Program-made: the position numbers and the translations under genes
Shown here: piece by piece, positions 41,029 through 49,072 of the stretch
How positions within the stretch are numbered: the first letter of the stretch is position 1
How the letters are laid out: every line of letters begins with the position of its first letter
Assembly (NCBI RefSeq): GCF_009731465.1
Contig: NZ_AP021887.1
Location: 1,854,001-1,918,000 of the forward strand
DNA length: 64,000 nt
Source: Streptococcus sp. 116-D4
Lineage (GTDB): Bacteria; Bacillota; Bacilli; Lactobacillales; Streptococcaceae
Direction of reading: 5' to 3'
The notes under the pieces: generated by a model
Database searches by the model: none
What the model was told of the DNA's origin: nothing
Seen by the model: only the letters and a program-made list of their open reading frames with translations

Positions 41029-41808
41029 TTATGCCTCCTTACGAACTGCCTTGGTCCATTGGTACCAACCGACTAGACTATTGATGGTGTAGACCCAGTA
41101 CATTCCTTGGATATGGATGTTTTCACCCCACCAGAGATAAATACTAAAGAGATTGGTTGCAATCCAGAAAATCCACTGCTCACGGTAAAGACGTGTCATC
41201 AAGAGCTGACCAACACCATTGGTCGCATCGGTAACACTATCACGGAAAGGGCGAGCACTATGGATACTTTGGTAAGCTAATCCCATGCCAATCCAGATGA
41301 TAGCAGTCAAGGCTAAGTACTTGAGCCAATCAAAAACAGATAATTTCTTGGCTTCAAAGTGAGATTCTTCTACTTTTCCTTGGTCATTAATACGGTTGGA
41401 CAGCCAAGCATAGAGACCAATCGGCTGCATGACAAAGAAGTAAACGGTCGTCAAGACTTCGCCATAAAAAGTCGCATTCATGGCCAAAACCAAATAGATA
41501 GCTGAGTTAATAGCCCCGAAGAGATAATTGCTTGCACGTCCTTCTGCTACTAAGATAACACAGACAATCCCAGTCCAAGATGCAAACAAGCTTAACCAAT
41601 CGTGACTATCTATATTTTGAGTGAATTCCAAGATCAAGGGAACACTTGACAAGGCGATGAGATACAACCACTGGAAAAGGCTACGGCCGACAAAGAGATC
41701 TTTCCAGAGCAGGCTCATGATTCCTGCAAACCCGATCTTACGAGCTTCTGCATGAACATTTTTAAAGTTTTCGATAAATTGTGTGATTTTTTCAGTTAAT
41801 TTTTTCAT
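41029..41808 (-). CDS. pnuC: Nicotinamide riboside/mononucleotide transporter
   Basis: PnuC takes up nicotinamide riboside by facilitated diffusion. The 259-residue protein has about seven or eight hydrophobic segments, and the family motifs GAINSAIYLVLAMNATFYGEV, WIFWIATNLFSIYLWW and the final INSLVGWYQWTK, rich in Trp and Asn that contact the substrate. It begins nine bases after nadR, whose kinase domain traps the imported riboside as NMN. AGGAGAAA precedes the ATG. Confidence 0.92.
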   Translation of the reverse strand: MKKLTEKITQFIENFKNVHAEARKIGFAGIMSLLWKDLFVGRSLFQWLYLIALSSVPLILEFTQNIDSHDWLSLFASWTGIVCVILVAEGRASNYLFGAINSAIYLVLAMNATFYGEVLTTVYFFVMQPIGLYAWLSNRINDQGKVEESHFEAKKLSVFDWLKYLALTAIIWIGMGLAYQSIHSARPFRDSVTDATNGVGQLLMTRLYREQWIFWIATNLFSIYLWWGENIHIQGMYWVYTINSLVGWYQWTKAVRKEA

Positions 41809-41817
41809 ATTTTTCTC

Positions 41818-42876
41818 CTAATCTGCTTGGTAGATGGCATCAATAGCCACTTTTGCTGCTTCATAATTTCCTAGATAGTCATCAGCTAGATAAACATGAG
41901 GAATATTGCCTAGATATTGCTCCCTCATCTGGTCCAAATGCTGGGAAAAACTATGACGAATATGGTCTTCTGCCATGGTCATATCTCTAAATCCATCATT
42001 GACATAGGAGCCGACAGGTTGCACAAAGAGAATCAAGTCCCATTTTTCCTTAGCCAAAATCGAGACAAAGAGATTATCAAAAGTCTCTCCCGATAAGTCC
42101 TCTTGATCCTCAGTCTCCATGTAATAATCATAGTAGCCCTTGGTTACTAAGGAGTTGGTGTCTGCTATTACCAGTCCCCTATTGGCATTGCTATCGATTA
42201 ACTTAGAGGTCTGGTCATACTGCCCTAAAAGGAGATAATAGTAATCCTTTGGAGTCAATTCATCATCGCGGACATTGTTTTTGATCTGGTACTCACGCGC
42301 ATATTCCAGACTAACGGGCGCATCGTAATACCTTGCCAAATCCTTAGCCAGAGTGGTCTTCCCATTGCTGGCACTTCCCATAATCAACACTTTCTTTGTA
42401 AACTGACGTCGGAAAGGTTGAGCAATATATTTCCAATATTTGCTTGGATTTTCACGAATCATAGTCGCTGAGATACCAAATTTTCTTTCTTGCAAGACAG
42501 TCTCAAAACCACGATTAGACAATTCTTGCTGGTAGTCTGCTTCTCCCACAAAGAAGATTAGTTCTTGCTGGGTTTCATTATAAGAAATCTCCGCTAACAT
42601 CTGATTCAACCACTCCTGCCAACCCATAGGGTAACGGGGAAGATTGGTTTCATCTAATTTGCAGACAGAGGTCAACTCGTCATCACGAAAAGCCTCTCGG
42701 ATATAGCGAAATCTTTTTTGAAGCGTTAACCCTACCTGCTCCCCTCGGTCTCCCTCATAGCCTGAAACGACAACCCAGACCCGGTCACACTGCCGCTTGG
42801 CTCGCTGGATCAAATCGATATGTCCTTGATGAAGTGGAGCAAAGGTTCCAAATACCACTGCTGTTTTCTTTTTCAT
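41818..42876 (-). CDS. nadR: NMN adenylyltransferase / nicotinamide riboside kinase
   Basis: NadR is bifunctional. Residues 1-160 are a nucleotidyltransferase domain with FAPLHQGHIDLI (HxGH) and the late SATMIRENP (near ISTxxR), which makes NAD from NMN. Residues 165-352 are a kinase domain with Walker A MGSASNGKTTLAKDLA and LEYAREY, which phosphorylates nicotinamide riboside. It has no DNA-binding domain, unlike enterobacterial NadR. First gene of nadR-pnuC-Nudix. Together they make NAD from scavenged riboside; the e(P4)-type lipoprotein at 18853 could supply the riboside outside. Confidence 0.92.
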   Translation of the reverse strand: MKKKTAVVFGTFAPLHQGHIDLIQRAKRQCDRVWVVVSGYEGDRGEQVGLTLQKRFRYIREAFRDDELTSVCKLDETNLPRYPMGWQEWLNQMLAEISYNETQQELIFFVGEADYQQELSNRGFETVLQERKFGISATMIRENPSKYWKYIAQPFRRQFTKKVLIMGSASNGKTTLAKDLARYYDAPVSLEYAREYQIKNNVRDDELTPKDYYYLLLGQYDQTSKLIDSNANRGLVIADTNSLVTKGYYDYYMETEDQEDLSGETFDNLFVSILAKEKWDLILFVQPVGSYVNDGFRDMTMAEDHIRHSFSQHLDQMREQYLGNIPHVYLADDYLGNYEAAKVAIDAIYQAD

Positions 42877-42926
42877 AAACGTATAGCCTTTTTATATTTT
42901 TTGATATTTTCATTATCTATGTTTTT

Positions 42927-42954
42927 ATTATAAACTATATTTTTGCTTTGTCAA
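42927..42954 (-). promoter_or_regulatory. Promoter of the nadR-pnuC-Nudix operon
   Basis: On the minus strand TTGACA (42949-42954) and TATAAT (42927-42932) have a 16-base spacer. Both boxes are consensus, so regulation by a repressor is likely, but no clear palindrome was identified in the AT-rich leader. Confidence 0.8.
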
Positions 42955-42992
42955 TAGTTTTTTATTATTTTTTATAAAAAAGTAGCAAAAAA

Positions 42993-43018
42993 GAGAATCA
43001 AGATTGCTCCTGATTCTC
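42993..43018 (-). terminator. Terminator of ctsR-clpC
   Basis: GAGAATCA (42993-43000) pairs with TGATTCTC (43011-43018), followed by TTTTTT on the minus strand, right after the clpC stop. Confidence 0.82.
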
Positions 43019-43023
43019 CATTT

Positions 43024-45456
43024 TTATACAATATCAAATTTTAACTGGCCTGCTTTAACACCAATCTTAAGTGTGTTGCCTGCCTCTAATTCTCCCTTGA
43101 GAAGAAGTTCTGCCAACTTGTCTTCCACTTCTGTTTGTAGGGTTCTGCGAAGCGGACGAGCTCCCATCTCTGGGTCATATCCTTGATTGGCCAACAATTT
43201 CAGTGCGGAAGCTTGTAATTTCAAGTCAATGCCTTTTTCAGCCAAACTTGCCACTAAAGGTTTGACCATAATCTTCACCACTTCCTGCATATGATCGCTA
43301 GAAAGGCTATGGAAGACCACCTTTTCATCAATACGGTTGATAAACTCAGGTCTATAAGCTTTTTTCAGCTCTTCAAACATGCGTTTTTCCATATTTTCCT
43401 GGTCAAAACGAATATCCTTTGCCCCAAATCCAACTGTCTTGTCATCCCGAAGGGCTGTCGCACCAAGGTTTGACGTCATGATGATAATGGTATTTGAAAA
43501 GTCAACCTTGCGGCCCTTGCTATCGGTCAAGACACCGTCATCCAAGACCTGCAAGAGCACATTAAAGATGTCTGGGTGGGCCTTTTCTACCTCGTCAAAG
43601 AGGAGAACAGAGTATGGTTTATTGCGAACCTTCTCGGTCAACTCCCCACCTTCTTCGTAACCAACATAACCCGGAGGAGCTCCATTGAGACGGCTGGCTG
43701 CGAATTTCTCCATATACTCACTCATATCAAAGCGGATAAGAGCTGATTCGTCGTCAAAAAGAACTTCTGCCAGAGCCTTGGCCAATTCAGTCTTCCCGAC
43801 ACCTGTAGGCCCTAAGAACATAAAGGAACCAATAGGACGCTTATGACTGCGAATCCCTGACTGGTTGCGGCGAATGGCACGGCTAATACTTGAAACAGCT
43901 TGATCTTGACCGATGACACGTTTGTGCAGTTCAGCTTCCAAGTTTAAGTATTTCTTAGCATCAGTCTGAGTCAGTTTTTGGACTGGAATACCTGACAAGC
44001 GACTTAAGGTGGTCAAAATATCAGACTCTGTTACCAAGTCTTGATAGACAGGCAATTCCTCTTCTTTTACGATTAGCTGAGCTGCTTGTTTCCACTTGCC
44101 ATCCATCAAGGCCTTGTCAGCTGAACTCAAGCCAGAATCGTCTGCTGTTACATGCTTAGCCTTATTTTGCACTGTTGCTGCTGCCTCATCCAAAAGATCA
44201 ATAGCGGAGTCTGGCAAGTGACGACTAGTCAAGTAACGATGAGCCATCTTGACAGCTGTTTCAACCGCATCATCTGTGATTTGCACACGATGATGCTTCT
44301 CATAGGTCGCTTTCAAACCTTGCAAAATGGCCATGCTGTCTGCCACACTTGGCTCTTCAATCGTCACTTTGGCGAATCGACGAGAAAGGGCCGCATCTTT
44401 TTCAATGTGTTTTTGGTACTCTTCTTGAGTGGTGGCACCAACTGTTCTCAAAGTTCCACGCGCCAAGGCTGGCTTCAAGATATTGGCCGCATCTAGAGTT
44501 GAGTCAATTCCACTACCAGAACCCATGATGGTATGAAGTTCATCGATAAAGAGGATGACTTGGCCATCTTCTTCAATATCCTTTATGATATTGTTCATGC
44601 GTTCTTCAAAGTCACCACGGAAGCGTGTCCCTGCAACAACATTCATCAAATCAAGCTCTAACACGCGCATCTTAGCCATTTCCGCAGGCACATCCCCTCT
44701 AGCAATACGCTGAGCAAGACCAAGCGCCAGAGCAGTTTTCCCGACACCTGCATCCCCAACCAAGACAGGATTATTCTTGGTCTTCCGACTCAAGATTTGA
44801 ATCATACGTGAGATTTCCTTGTCCCGACCGATGACTGGCTCTAACTTGCCAGAACGCGCTTGCTCTGTCAAATCATGCGTATAGTCCTCGAGACCACCAC
44901 TTGAAGTCTGGGGCATGCCCATCATATTCGCCATAGAATTTTGCTTGTCAGCTACTGTACGATGGCGTTGGCGTAAAGCCTTGAGGTCTTCACGAGTCCA
45001 GCCTGCCCGTTCTTCTAAATTTCGACGAAGAGCAGCAATCTTGACCTGATCTTTCTTGTCTTCATAAGAAAAACCAGCCCTCTCCAAGATACGAGTCGCC
45101 AAGGCATTGCCATCATGCAAAATCGCATAAAGGACATGCTCTGTCCCTAGCATCTTAGCATGGACCACTGATGCTACATACTCTGCTTCGTCAAAAAGAA
45201 CCTGCAAACGATGAGAAAACGGCAATTCCGTAAAGGTTTCATCCTGGCTATAGTCCGTTTCAGTCAGTTCCAAAGCCACCTCTTCTAAACGGTCCATCTC
45301 ATATGGATAATCATTTAAAGTCGCCCCGGCCACACTATAACTGTGATTGGACATGGCAATCAACAAGTGCCAAGACTCTAGATAACGAGCTCCAAAATGG
45401 CTAGCCACCATGTAGGCACTTTCGATACATTCATTCAATGCTTTTGAATAGTTCAT
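43024..45456 (-). CDS. clpC: Clp protease ATPase ClpC
   Basis: This 810-residue AAA+ unfoldase feeds proteins to ClpP. The N-terminal repeat domain spans 1-145; the first AAA domain has GDAGVGKTA and LFIDELHTIMG near 225-300; the short middle domain near 410-470 differs from long ClpB-type coiled coils; the second AAA domain has GPTGVGKTE and LLFDEVEKAHPD near 540-620, then the C-terminal D2 small domain (YDPEMGARPLRRTLQ). It starts one base after ctsR and is repressed by CtsR until heat stress. In pneumococcus this gene is called clpC although some annotations use ATP-dependent Clp protease. Confidence 0.95.
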   Translation of the reverse strand: MNYSKALNECIESAYMVASHFGARYLESWHLLIAMSNHSYSVAGATLNDYPYEMDRLEEVALELTETDYSQDETFTELPFSHRLQVLFDEAEYVASVVHAKMLGTEHVLYAILHDGNALATRILERAGFSYEDKKDQVKIAALRRNLEERAGWTREDLKALRQRHRTVADKQNSMANMMGMPQTSSGGLEDYTHDLTEQARSGKLEPVIGRDKEISRMIQILSRKTKNNPVLVGDAGVGKTALALGLAQRIARGDVPAEMAKMRVLELDLMNVVAGTRFRGDFEERMNNIIKDIEEDGQVILFIDELHTIMGSGSGIDSTLDAANILKPALARGTLRTVGATTQEEYQKHIEKDAALSRRFAKVTIEEPSVADSMAILQGLKATYEKHHRVQITDDAVETAVKMAHRYLTSRHLPDSAIDLLDEAAATVQNKAKHVTADDSGLSSADKALMDGKWKQAAQLIVKEEELPVYQDLVTESDILTTLSRLSGIPVQKLTQTDAKKYLNLEAELHKRVIGQDQAVSSISRAIRRNQSGIRSHKRPIGSFMFLGPTGVGKTELAKALAEVLFDDESALIRFDMSEYMEKFAASRLNGAPPGYVGYEEGGELTEKVRNKPYSVLLFDEVEKAHPDIFNVLLQVLDDGVLTDSKGRKVDFSNTIIIMTSNLGATALRDDKTVGFGAKDIRFDQENMEKRMFEELKKAYRPEFINRIDEKVVFHSLSSDHMQEVVKIMVKPLVASLAEKGIDLKLQASALKLLANQGYDPEMGARPLRRTLQTEVEDKLAELLLKGELEAGNTLKIGVKAGQLKFDIV

Positions 45457-45457
45457 C

Positions 45458-45916
45458 TTACTTCCCTTTTCTATCTACCTCTTGTATGACCTGTCGTAGC
45501 ATATTAGCACGAAGGATTGGAGCTTCTTCTCCTAGAACGCGATCCAAAGCTACTGCTACCAGCAAATTCATCTCTTGCTTGGTCATCAATTCCTGCTCAA
45601 CCAAAAGCTGTAGAATATCTTCATAAATCTCTTGACTGAGTCGCTCACCAATTGAGTAAAGCAGCTCCCTGAGCATTTCATGATGACTAGAAAACTCAAT
45701 CCGTCCTATACGAATATAACCTCCGCCACCACGCTTACTTTCAACCAAGTAGCCTCTACTTTCCGTAAAGCGTGTCTTGATCACATAGTTAATCTGACTA
45801 GGAACAACCTGAAAAGTATCTGCCAACTGACTCCGTTGCAACTCCACGATACCAGATTGATCTAAAATCGCCTTGATGTAGGCCTCAATATGATCCGATG
45901 TATTTTTAAATCTCAT
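45458..45916 (-). CDS. ctsR: Class III heat-shock repressor CtsR
   Basis: CtsR represses clp and other stress genes. I choose the ATG at 45916 (MRFKNTSDHIEAYIK), with AGGTGG upstream, giving 152 residues; the longer frame reads through the promoter. The helix-turn-helix is at about 27-50 (LADTFQVVPSQINYVIKTRF) and is followed by the conserved heat-sensing glycine loop ESKRGGGGYIRI. The C-terminal domain dimerises and interacts with arginine kinase or Clp partners in other Firmicutes. Genes mcsA and mcsB are absent, as is normal for streptococci. Confidence 0.95.
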   Translation of the reverse strand: MRFKNTSDHIEAYIKAILDQSGIVELQRSQLADTFQVVPSQINYVIKTRFTESRGYLVESKRGGGGYIRIGRIEFSSHHEMLRELLYSIGERLSQEIYEDILQLLVEQELMTKQEMNLLVAVALDRVLGEEAPILRANMLRQVIQEVDRKGK

Positions 45917-45941
45917 TACAAACCCACCTTTCTCTTTGAAC

Positions 45942-45964
45942 CTTGACCTTATCTGACTATTATA
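45942..45964 (-). promoter_or_regulatory. ctsR-clpC promoter with CtsR box
   Basis: TATAAT lies at 45959-45964 on the minus strand. Right after it, AGTCAGA-TAA-GGTCAAG (45942-45958) matches the tandem CtsR heptads GGTCAAA-N3-GGTCAAA with three changes. The box covers the start site, consistent with autorepression. Confidence 0.7.
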
Positions 45965-45993
45965 CCGAAATTTTCTCATTTTTAAAAGAAAAA

Positions 45994-46026
45994 GGGCGTC
46001 GGTAAAGGATAATCTTCACCAACTCC
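45994..46026 (-). terminator. Terminator of the thiamine-precursor transporter operon
   Basis: On the minus strand GGGAGTTGGTGAAG pairs with CTTTACCGACGCCC, with G-U pairs and one mismatch, followed by TTTTTC. It separates the thi operon from ctsR. Confidence 0.65.
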
Positions 46027-46034
46027 CTCTTTTT

Positions 46035-46763
46035 CTACTTATCTAAGCCTAATTCTGCCAAGATTTGACGTTTGTAGGCAATCTTTTGGACTTCCTTGTC
46101 CTCATCTTCAGACCAATCTAGTTTAATTTCTGAAACAATCTGCCCAGGGCGATTTTTCAAGATATAGATGCGGTCACTGAGATTGAGGGCCTCCTCGATA
46201 CTATGCGTGATGATCAAGGTTGTTAGCTGCAACTGCTTGTGAATCTCAAGATACCAAGCGTGGAGTTCCATCTTGGTCATCTCATCCAAGGCGCTAAAGG
46301 CCTCATCTAAAAGAAAGAGCTTGTGCCCGAAAAGATAGGTACGAAGCAAGGCCACACGCTGGCGCATCCCACCACTGAGTTCATGAGGGTATTTATCTCT
46401 GACAGCTGTCAACTGGAAGGTCGCAAGAATTTCATCTGCACGAGCAATAGCTTCTGCCTTATCCACCTTTTGAATCAAGAGGGGAAGAATGATATTACCA
46501 AGCACCGTCTTGTGCTCCAAGAGCAGATCCTTTTGCAACATATAACTCACGCGCCCTTTGGGATTTTCCTCCCCATCAAGGACAATTCTCCCTGACTGAA
46601 CTTCTAAAATCCCAGCGATTAGATTAAAGAGGGTGGTCTTTCCTACACCACTTGGGCCTAAGATAGAAACCACTTCACCTGAAGTCACTTGTAGGTTAAT
46701 ATCCTCTAAAATCTTTTCATCATCGTAGGCGTAGCTTACGTGTTCTAGTCTAATTTCTGTCAT
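46035..46763 (-). CDS. thiZ: Thiamine-precursor ABC transporter ATPase
   Basis: This 242-residue ATPase belongs to the SsuB/TauB/ThiZ group. Walker A is GPSGVGKTT near residue 36, the signature is LSGGMRQR, Walker B is LFLLDEAFSAL, and the switch His is in IITHSIEEAL. It is the last gene of a four-gene operon behind a TPP riboswitch, which points to thiamine or its pyrimidine precursor as substrate rather than sulfonates or nitrate. It follows the binding-protein gene with a one-base overlap. Confidence 0.87.
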   Translation of the reverse strand: MTEIRLEHVSYAYDDEKILEDINLQVTSGEVVSILGPSGVGKTTLFNLIAGILEVQSGRIVLDGEENPKGRVSYMLQKDLLLEHKTVLGNIILPLLIQKVDKAEAIARADEILATFQLTAVRDKYPHELSGGMRQRVALLRTYLFGHKLFLLDEAFSALDEMTKMELHAWYLEIHKQLQLTTLIITHSIEEALNLSDRIYILKNRPGQIVSEIKLDWSEDEDKEVQKIAYKRQILAELGLDK

Positions 46764-47770
46764 TATTTTACAAATTCGTTGGTAAATCCTTTATCTGTCA
46801 AGTCTTCCTTGAGGATTCCATTTTCTTTATCCCATTTGTAGAAGGCATTCCAGCGAGCTGCATCAAATTGTCCCCATTTTTCCTTGTCGCTAGCATATTC
46901 TTTTGACAAGTATTTTTGAGATTCGATGACAAAGTCACGTTTTTCCTTGAGTTCAGGTGCATTTTTGATGAGGATATCAGCTGCTTCCTCTGGATGCTCC
47001 ATGGCATATTGGTAGCCTTTTTTGATAGCTTGGATGACTTTACGAGCTTCTTCTTTGTTGTCTTTCAGATAGTCATTGTTAGCAATGATAACTGGTGAAT
47101 AGTAGTCAAATTCTTTAACGTAGTCTTTCAAATACATGAAGTTAGCATCTACACCTTGCGATTTAGCAAGGATACCATCCCAACCGTAGTAGATCCAAGC
47201 AGTATCAAAGACCCCATTGGCAATCGGTGTGATCGAGTTTGAATCATTATTTGGTACTTTTTCAACTTTTTCAAAGTCTCCACCTTGAGATTCTACCAAG
47301 GTTTTCAACATAGCAAGTTCAGTTGGGTCATTCCAAGTTCCGTATTTCTTACCAACTAAGTCTTTTGGACTGGTTACATTGTCAGACTTACGAGAGATGA
47401 TTCCTGATGTATTGTGCTCAACGATTGCTGCAACGGCTGTAATTCCTGCCCCTTTTTCCAATTTCTTAGCCATGTAGTCTTGGAAATAGATAGCAAACGG
47501 TGCCTTACCATTGATAACTAGGTCTGATGAGCTTTCTTCTGGTGGCAATTTCAAATCAACATCCACTCCAGCTTCTTTGAAATAACCTTTTTCTTTGGCT
47601 ACATAAAGTCCGGTGTGGTTGGTATTTGGTGTCCAGTCTAGGATAAAGTCAATCTTCTTAAGTTCTGCTTCCTTATTATCCTTAGAAGCAGTTCCTTGAC
47701 CACAGGCCACAAGCACAACAGCTAGAAGAGCTGTTAAAACAGTTAAAAACACTTTCCATGTTTTTTTCAT
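46763..47770 (-). CDS. thiY: Thiamine-precursor binding lipoprotein (NMT1/ThiY family)
   Basis: The signal ends in VLVAC, so Cys23 carries the lipid anchor. The 335-residue protein matches the NMT1/THI5-like binding-protein family: LDWTPNTNHTGLYVAKEKGYFKEAG is the family hallmark near residue 45, and the stretch KYGTWNDPTELAML is in the binding cleft. Relatives bind formyl-aminopyrimidine or HMP, precursors of the thiamine pyrimidine ring. The riboswitch upstream supports this. The exact ligand cannot be told from sequence. Confidence 0.88.
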   Translation of the reverse strand: MKKTWKVFLTVLTALLAVVLVACGQGTASKDNKEAELKKIDFILDWTPNTNHTGLYVAKEKGYFKEAGVDVDLKLPPEESSSDLVINGKAPFAIYFQDYMAKKLEKGAGITAVAAIVEHNTSGIISRKSDNVTSPKDLVGKKYGTWNDPTELAMLKTLVESQGGDFEKVEKVPNNDSNSITPIANGVFDTAWIYYGWDGILAKSQGVDANFMYLKDYVKEFDYYSPVIIANNDYLKDNKEEARKVIQAIKKGYQYAMEHPEEAADILIKNAPELKEKRDFVIESQKYLSKEYASDKEKWGQFDAARWNAFYKWDKENGILKEDLTDKGFTNEFVK

Positions 47771-47807
47771 TTTGATTTCCTCTTTTCTTTTTACAAAACG
47801 CTCTATT

Positions 47808-48569
47808 TTAAGTACGTTTCCATTTAATCACATATTTTTCACTGACATCAACCAGCTTCATACCGAGAAGGCTGATAATCGATACCAGAATAATAATAGC
47901 AAACATGGTATCATACTGAAACAGTTTCTTTGACTGAATCATATAGACACCTAGTCCTTCAAAGCCTCCCAACCACTCAGATACCACTGTTGTGATAAAG
48001 GCGTAGGAGACACTGACCCTCAGACCTGCATAAAAGTAAGGCAGGCTGACTGGAATTTTAAAATGCCACAGGATTTGCCAAGGCTTGGCTCGCATCAGAC
48101 TAAACAAGGTCAGCATATCCTTGTCACAATGCCTAAAACCGTCCAAAATGCTGACGATGATAGGAAAGGTTGTCGTTAAAATAATCAAGACAATCTTGGG
48201 TAAAATCCCATAACCTAGCCACAAGACCAGGATAGGGGCTATGGCAATAGTCGGGATCGTCTGAACAACCACCATCATTGGGTAAATCAGGTCATTAAGC
48301 CAAGTCAAACTATCCATGAGCACAGCCATGAGACAGGCTATCAAGACTCCCAAAACCAACCCCAGTAAAGCCACTCTCAAGGTCGCCCAGCTATGGTGCC
48401 AGAGAAATTCTCTATCACGAACAAAGGCCTGGAGAATTTCAAGAGGGGTCGGCAGGATAAACTTAGGAAGAAGTTTAAGCAACCCTGCTAGCTGCCAGAT
48501 TGACAAGACTCCCAAAAAACCCAATAGACTAATGTGTCGCCTCAGTATACTTTTCAAGTTTCTCATCAA
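47808..48569 (-). CDS. thiX: Thiamine-precursor ABC transporter permease
   Basis: This 253-residue inner-membrane permease has six hydrophobic segments and the BPD-type EAA loop (DGFRHCDKDMLTLFSLMRAKPW near residue 145) that contacts the ATPase. It overlaps the end of the thiamine-binding protein gene by about 40 bases. The start is either TTG 48569 or the next codon, ATG 48566; AGGAG lies 12 to 15 bases upstream. It is the channel of the ThiXYZ-type importer. Confidence 0.87.
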   Translation of the reverse strand: MMRNLKSILRRHISLLGFLGVLSIWQLAGLLKLLPKFILPTPLEILQAFVRDREFLWHHSWATLRVALLGLVLGVLIACLMAVLMDSLTWLNDLIYPMMVVVQTIPTIAIAPILVLWLGYGILPKIVLIILTTTFPIIVSILDGFRHCDKDMLTLFSLMRAKPWQILWHFKIPVSLPYFYAGLRVSVSYAFITTVVSEWLGGFEGLGVYMIQSKKLFQYDTMFAIIILVSIISLLGMKLVDVSEKYVIKWKRT

Positions 48570-48819
48570 TACTTAAAATCTCTCCTACATTTATTTTGAC
48601 ATTGGCAAAGACATTGTCTGCCTCCTGCCCTGCCACTTCTAGCGCTTCTTTGAGAATGCGCATAAGCTCATCAAACTCCCCTTCCAAGACTGTTTCAAAT
48701 GGTGTCACCACCATCGTCACTTCTTGAGCTTGCAGATAAGCGATGATCTGATCGATAACAGCAATCCGATCAATCCCCTGTGATAGGGGTAAAACTTGCA
48801 AGGCAATGCTTGCTTTCAT
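48529..48819 (-). CDS. Thiamine-binding MTH1187/YkoF-type protein
   Basis: I choose the ATG at 48819 (MKASIALQVLPLS), five bases after AGGAGG, giving 96 residues; the longer frame begins inside the riboswitch terminator. The ferredoxin-like fold family MTH1187/YkoF (Pfam Thiamine_BP) binds thiamine or its pyrimidine part in the cytoplasm, and here it is the first gene after the TPP riboswitch. Signatures are AYLQAQEVTMVVTPFETVLEGEFDELMRIL. It may buffer or hand over the imported compound; that role is inference. Confidence 0.85.
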   Translation of the reverse strand: MKASIALQVLPLSQGIDRIAVIDQIIAYLQAQEVTMVVTPFETVLEGEFDELMRILKEALEVAGQEADNVFANVKINVGEILSIDEKLEKYTEATH

Positions 48820-48849
48820 AACAACCTCCTCTTCTCGTTTTCCTTTGAC

Positions 48850-48884
48850 AAAAAGAAAAACCTTTGCCATATATGGAAAAGGTC
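48850..48884 (-). terminator. Riboswitch terminator (expression platform)
   Basis: On the minus strand ACCTTTTCCATATATGGCAAAGGT forms a near-perfect hairpin followed by TTTTCTTTTT. It lies between the TPP aptamer and the first gene, so ligand binding would favour termination. Confidence 0.8.
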
Positions 48885-48897
48885 AAGAGTAGACTAA

Positions 48898-48981
<84 letters not shown>

Positions 48982-48995
48982 TATTATATGGATAT

Positions 48996-49024
48996 ATGAT
49001 AGCGCAAAATAAAAAAAATGTCAA
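48996..49024 (-). promoter_or_regulatory. Promoter of the TPP-riboswitch operon
   Basis: On the minus strand TTGACA (49019-49024) and TATCAT (48996-49001) have a 17-base spacer; the RNA would begin about ten bases before the aptamer. Confidence 0.7.
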
Positions 49025-49043
49025 GGAAACTGCTTACAGAAAA

Positions 49044-49068
49044 GAGTAGGAAAAATTTCCTACTCCCA
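49044..49068 (-). terminator. Terminator of cbpD
   Basis: GAGTAGG (49044-49050) pairs with CCTACTC (49059-49065), plus inner A-T pairs; TTTT follows on the minus strand. Confidence 0.8.
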
Positions 49069-49072
49069 TTTT

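Noticed and set aside
44152..44496. A 114-codon plus-strand frame
   Set aside because: It is antisense to clpC; no promoter or ribosome site.
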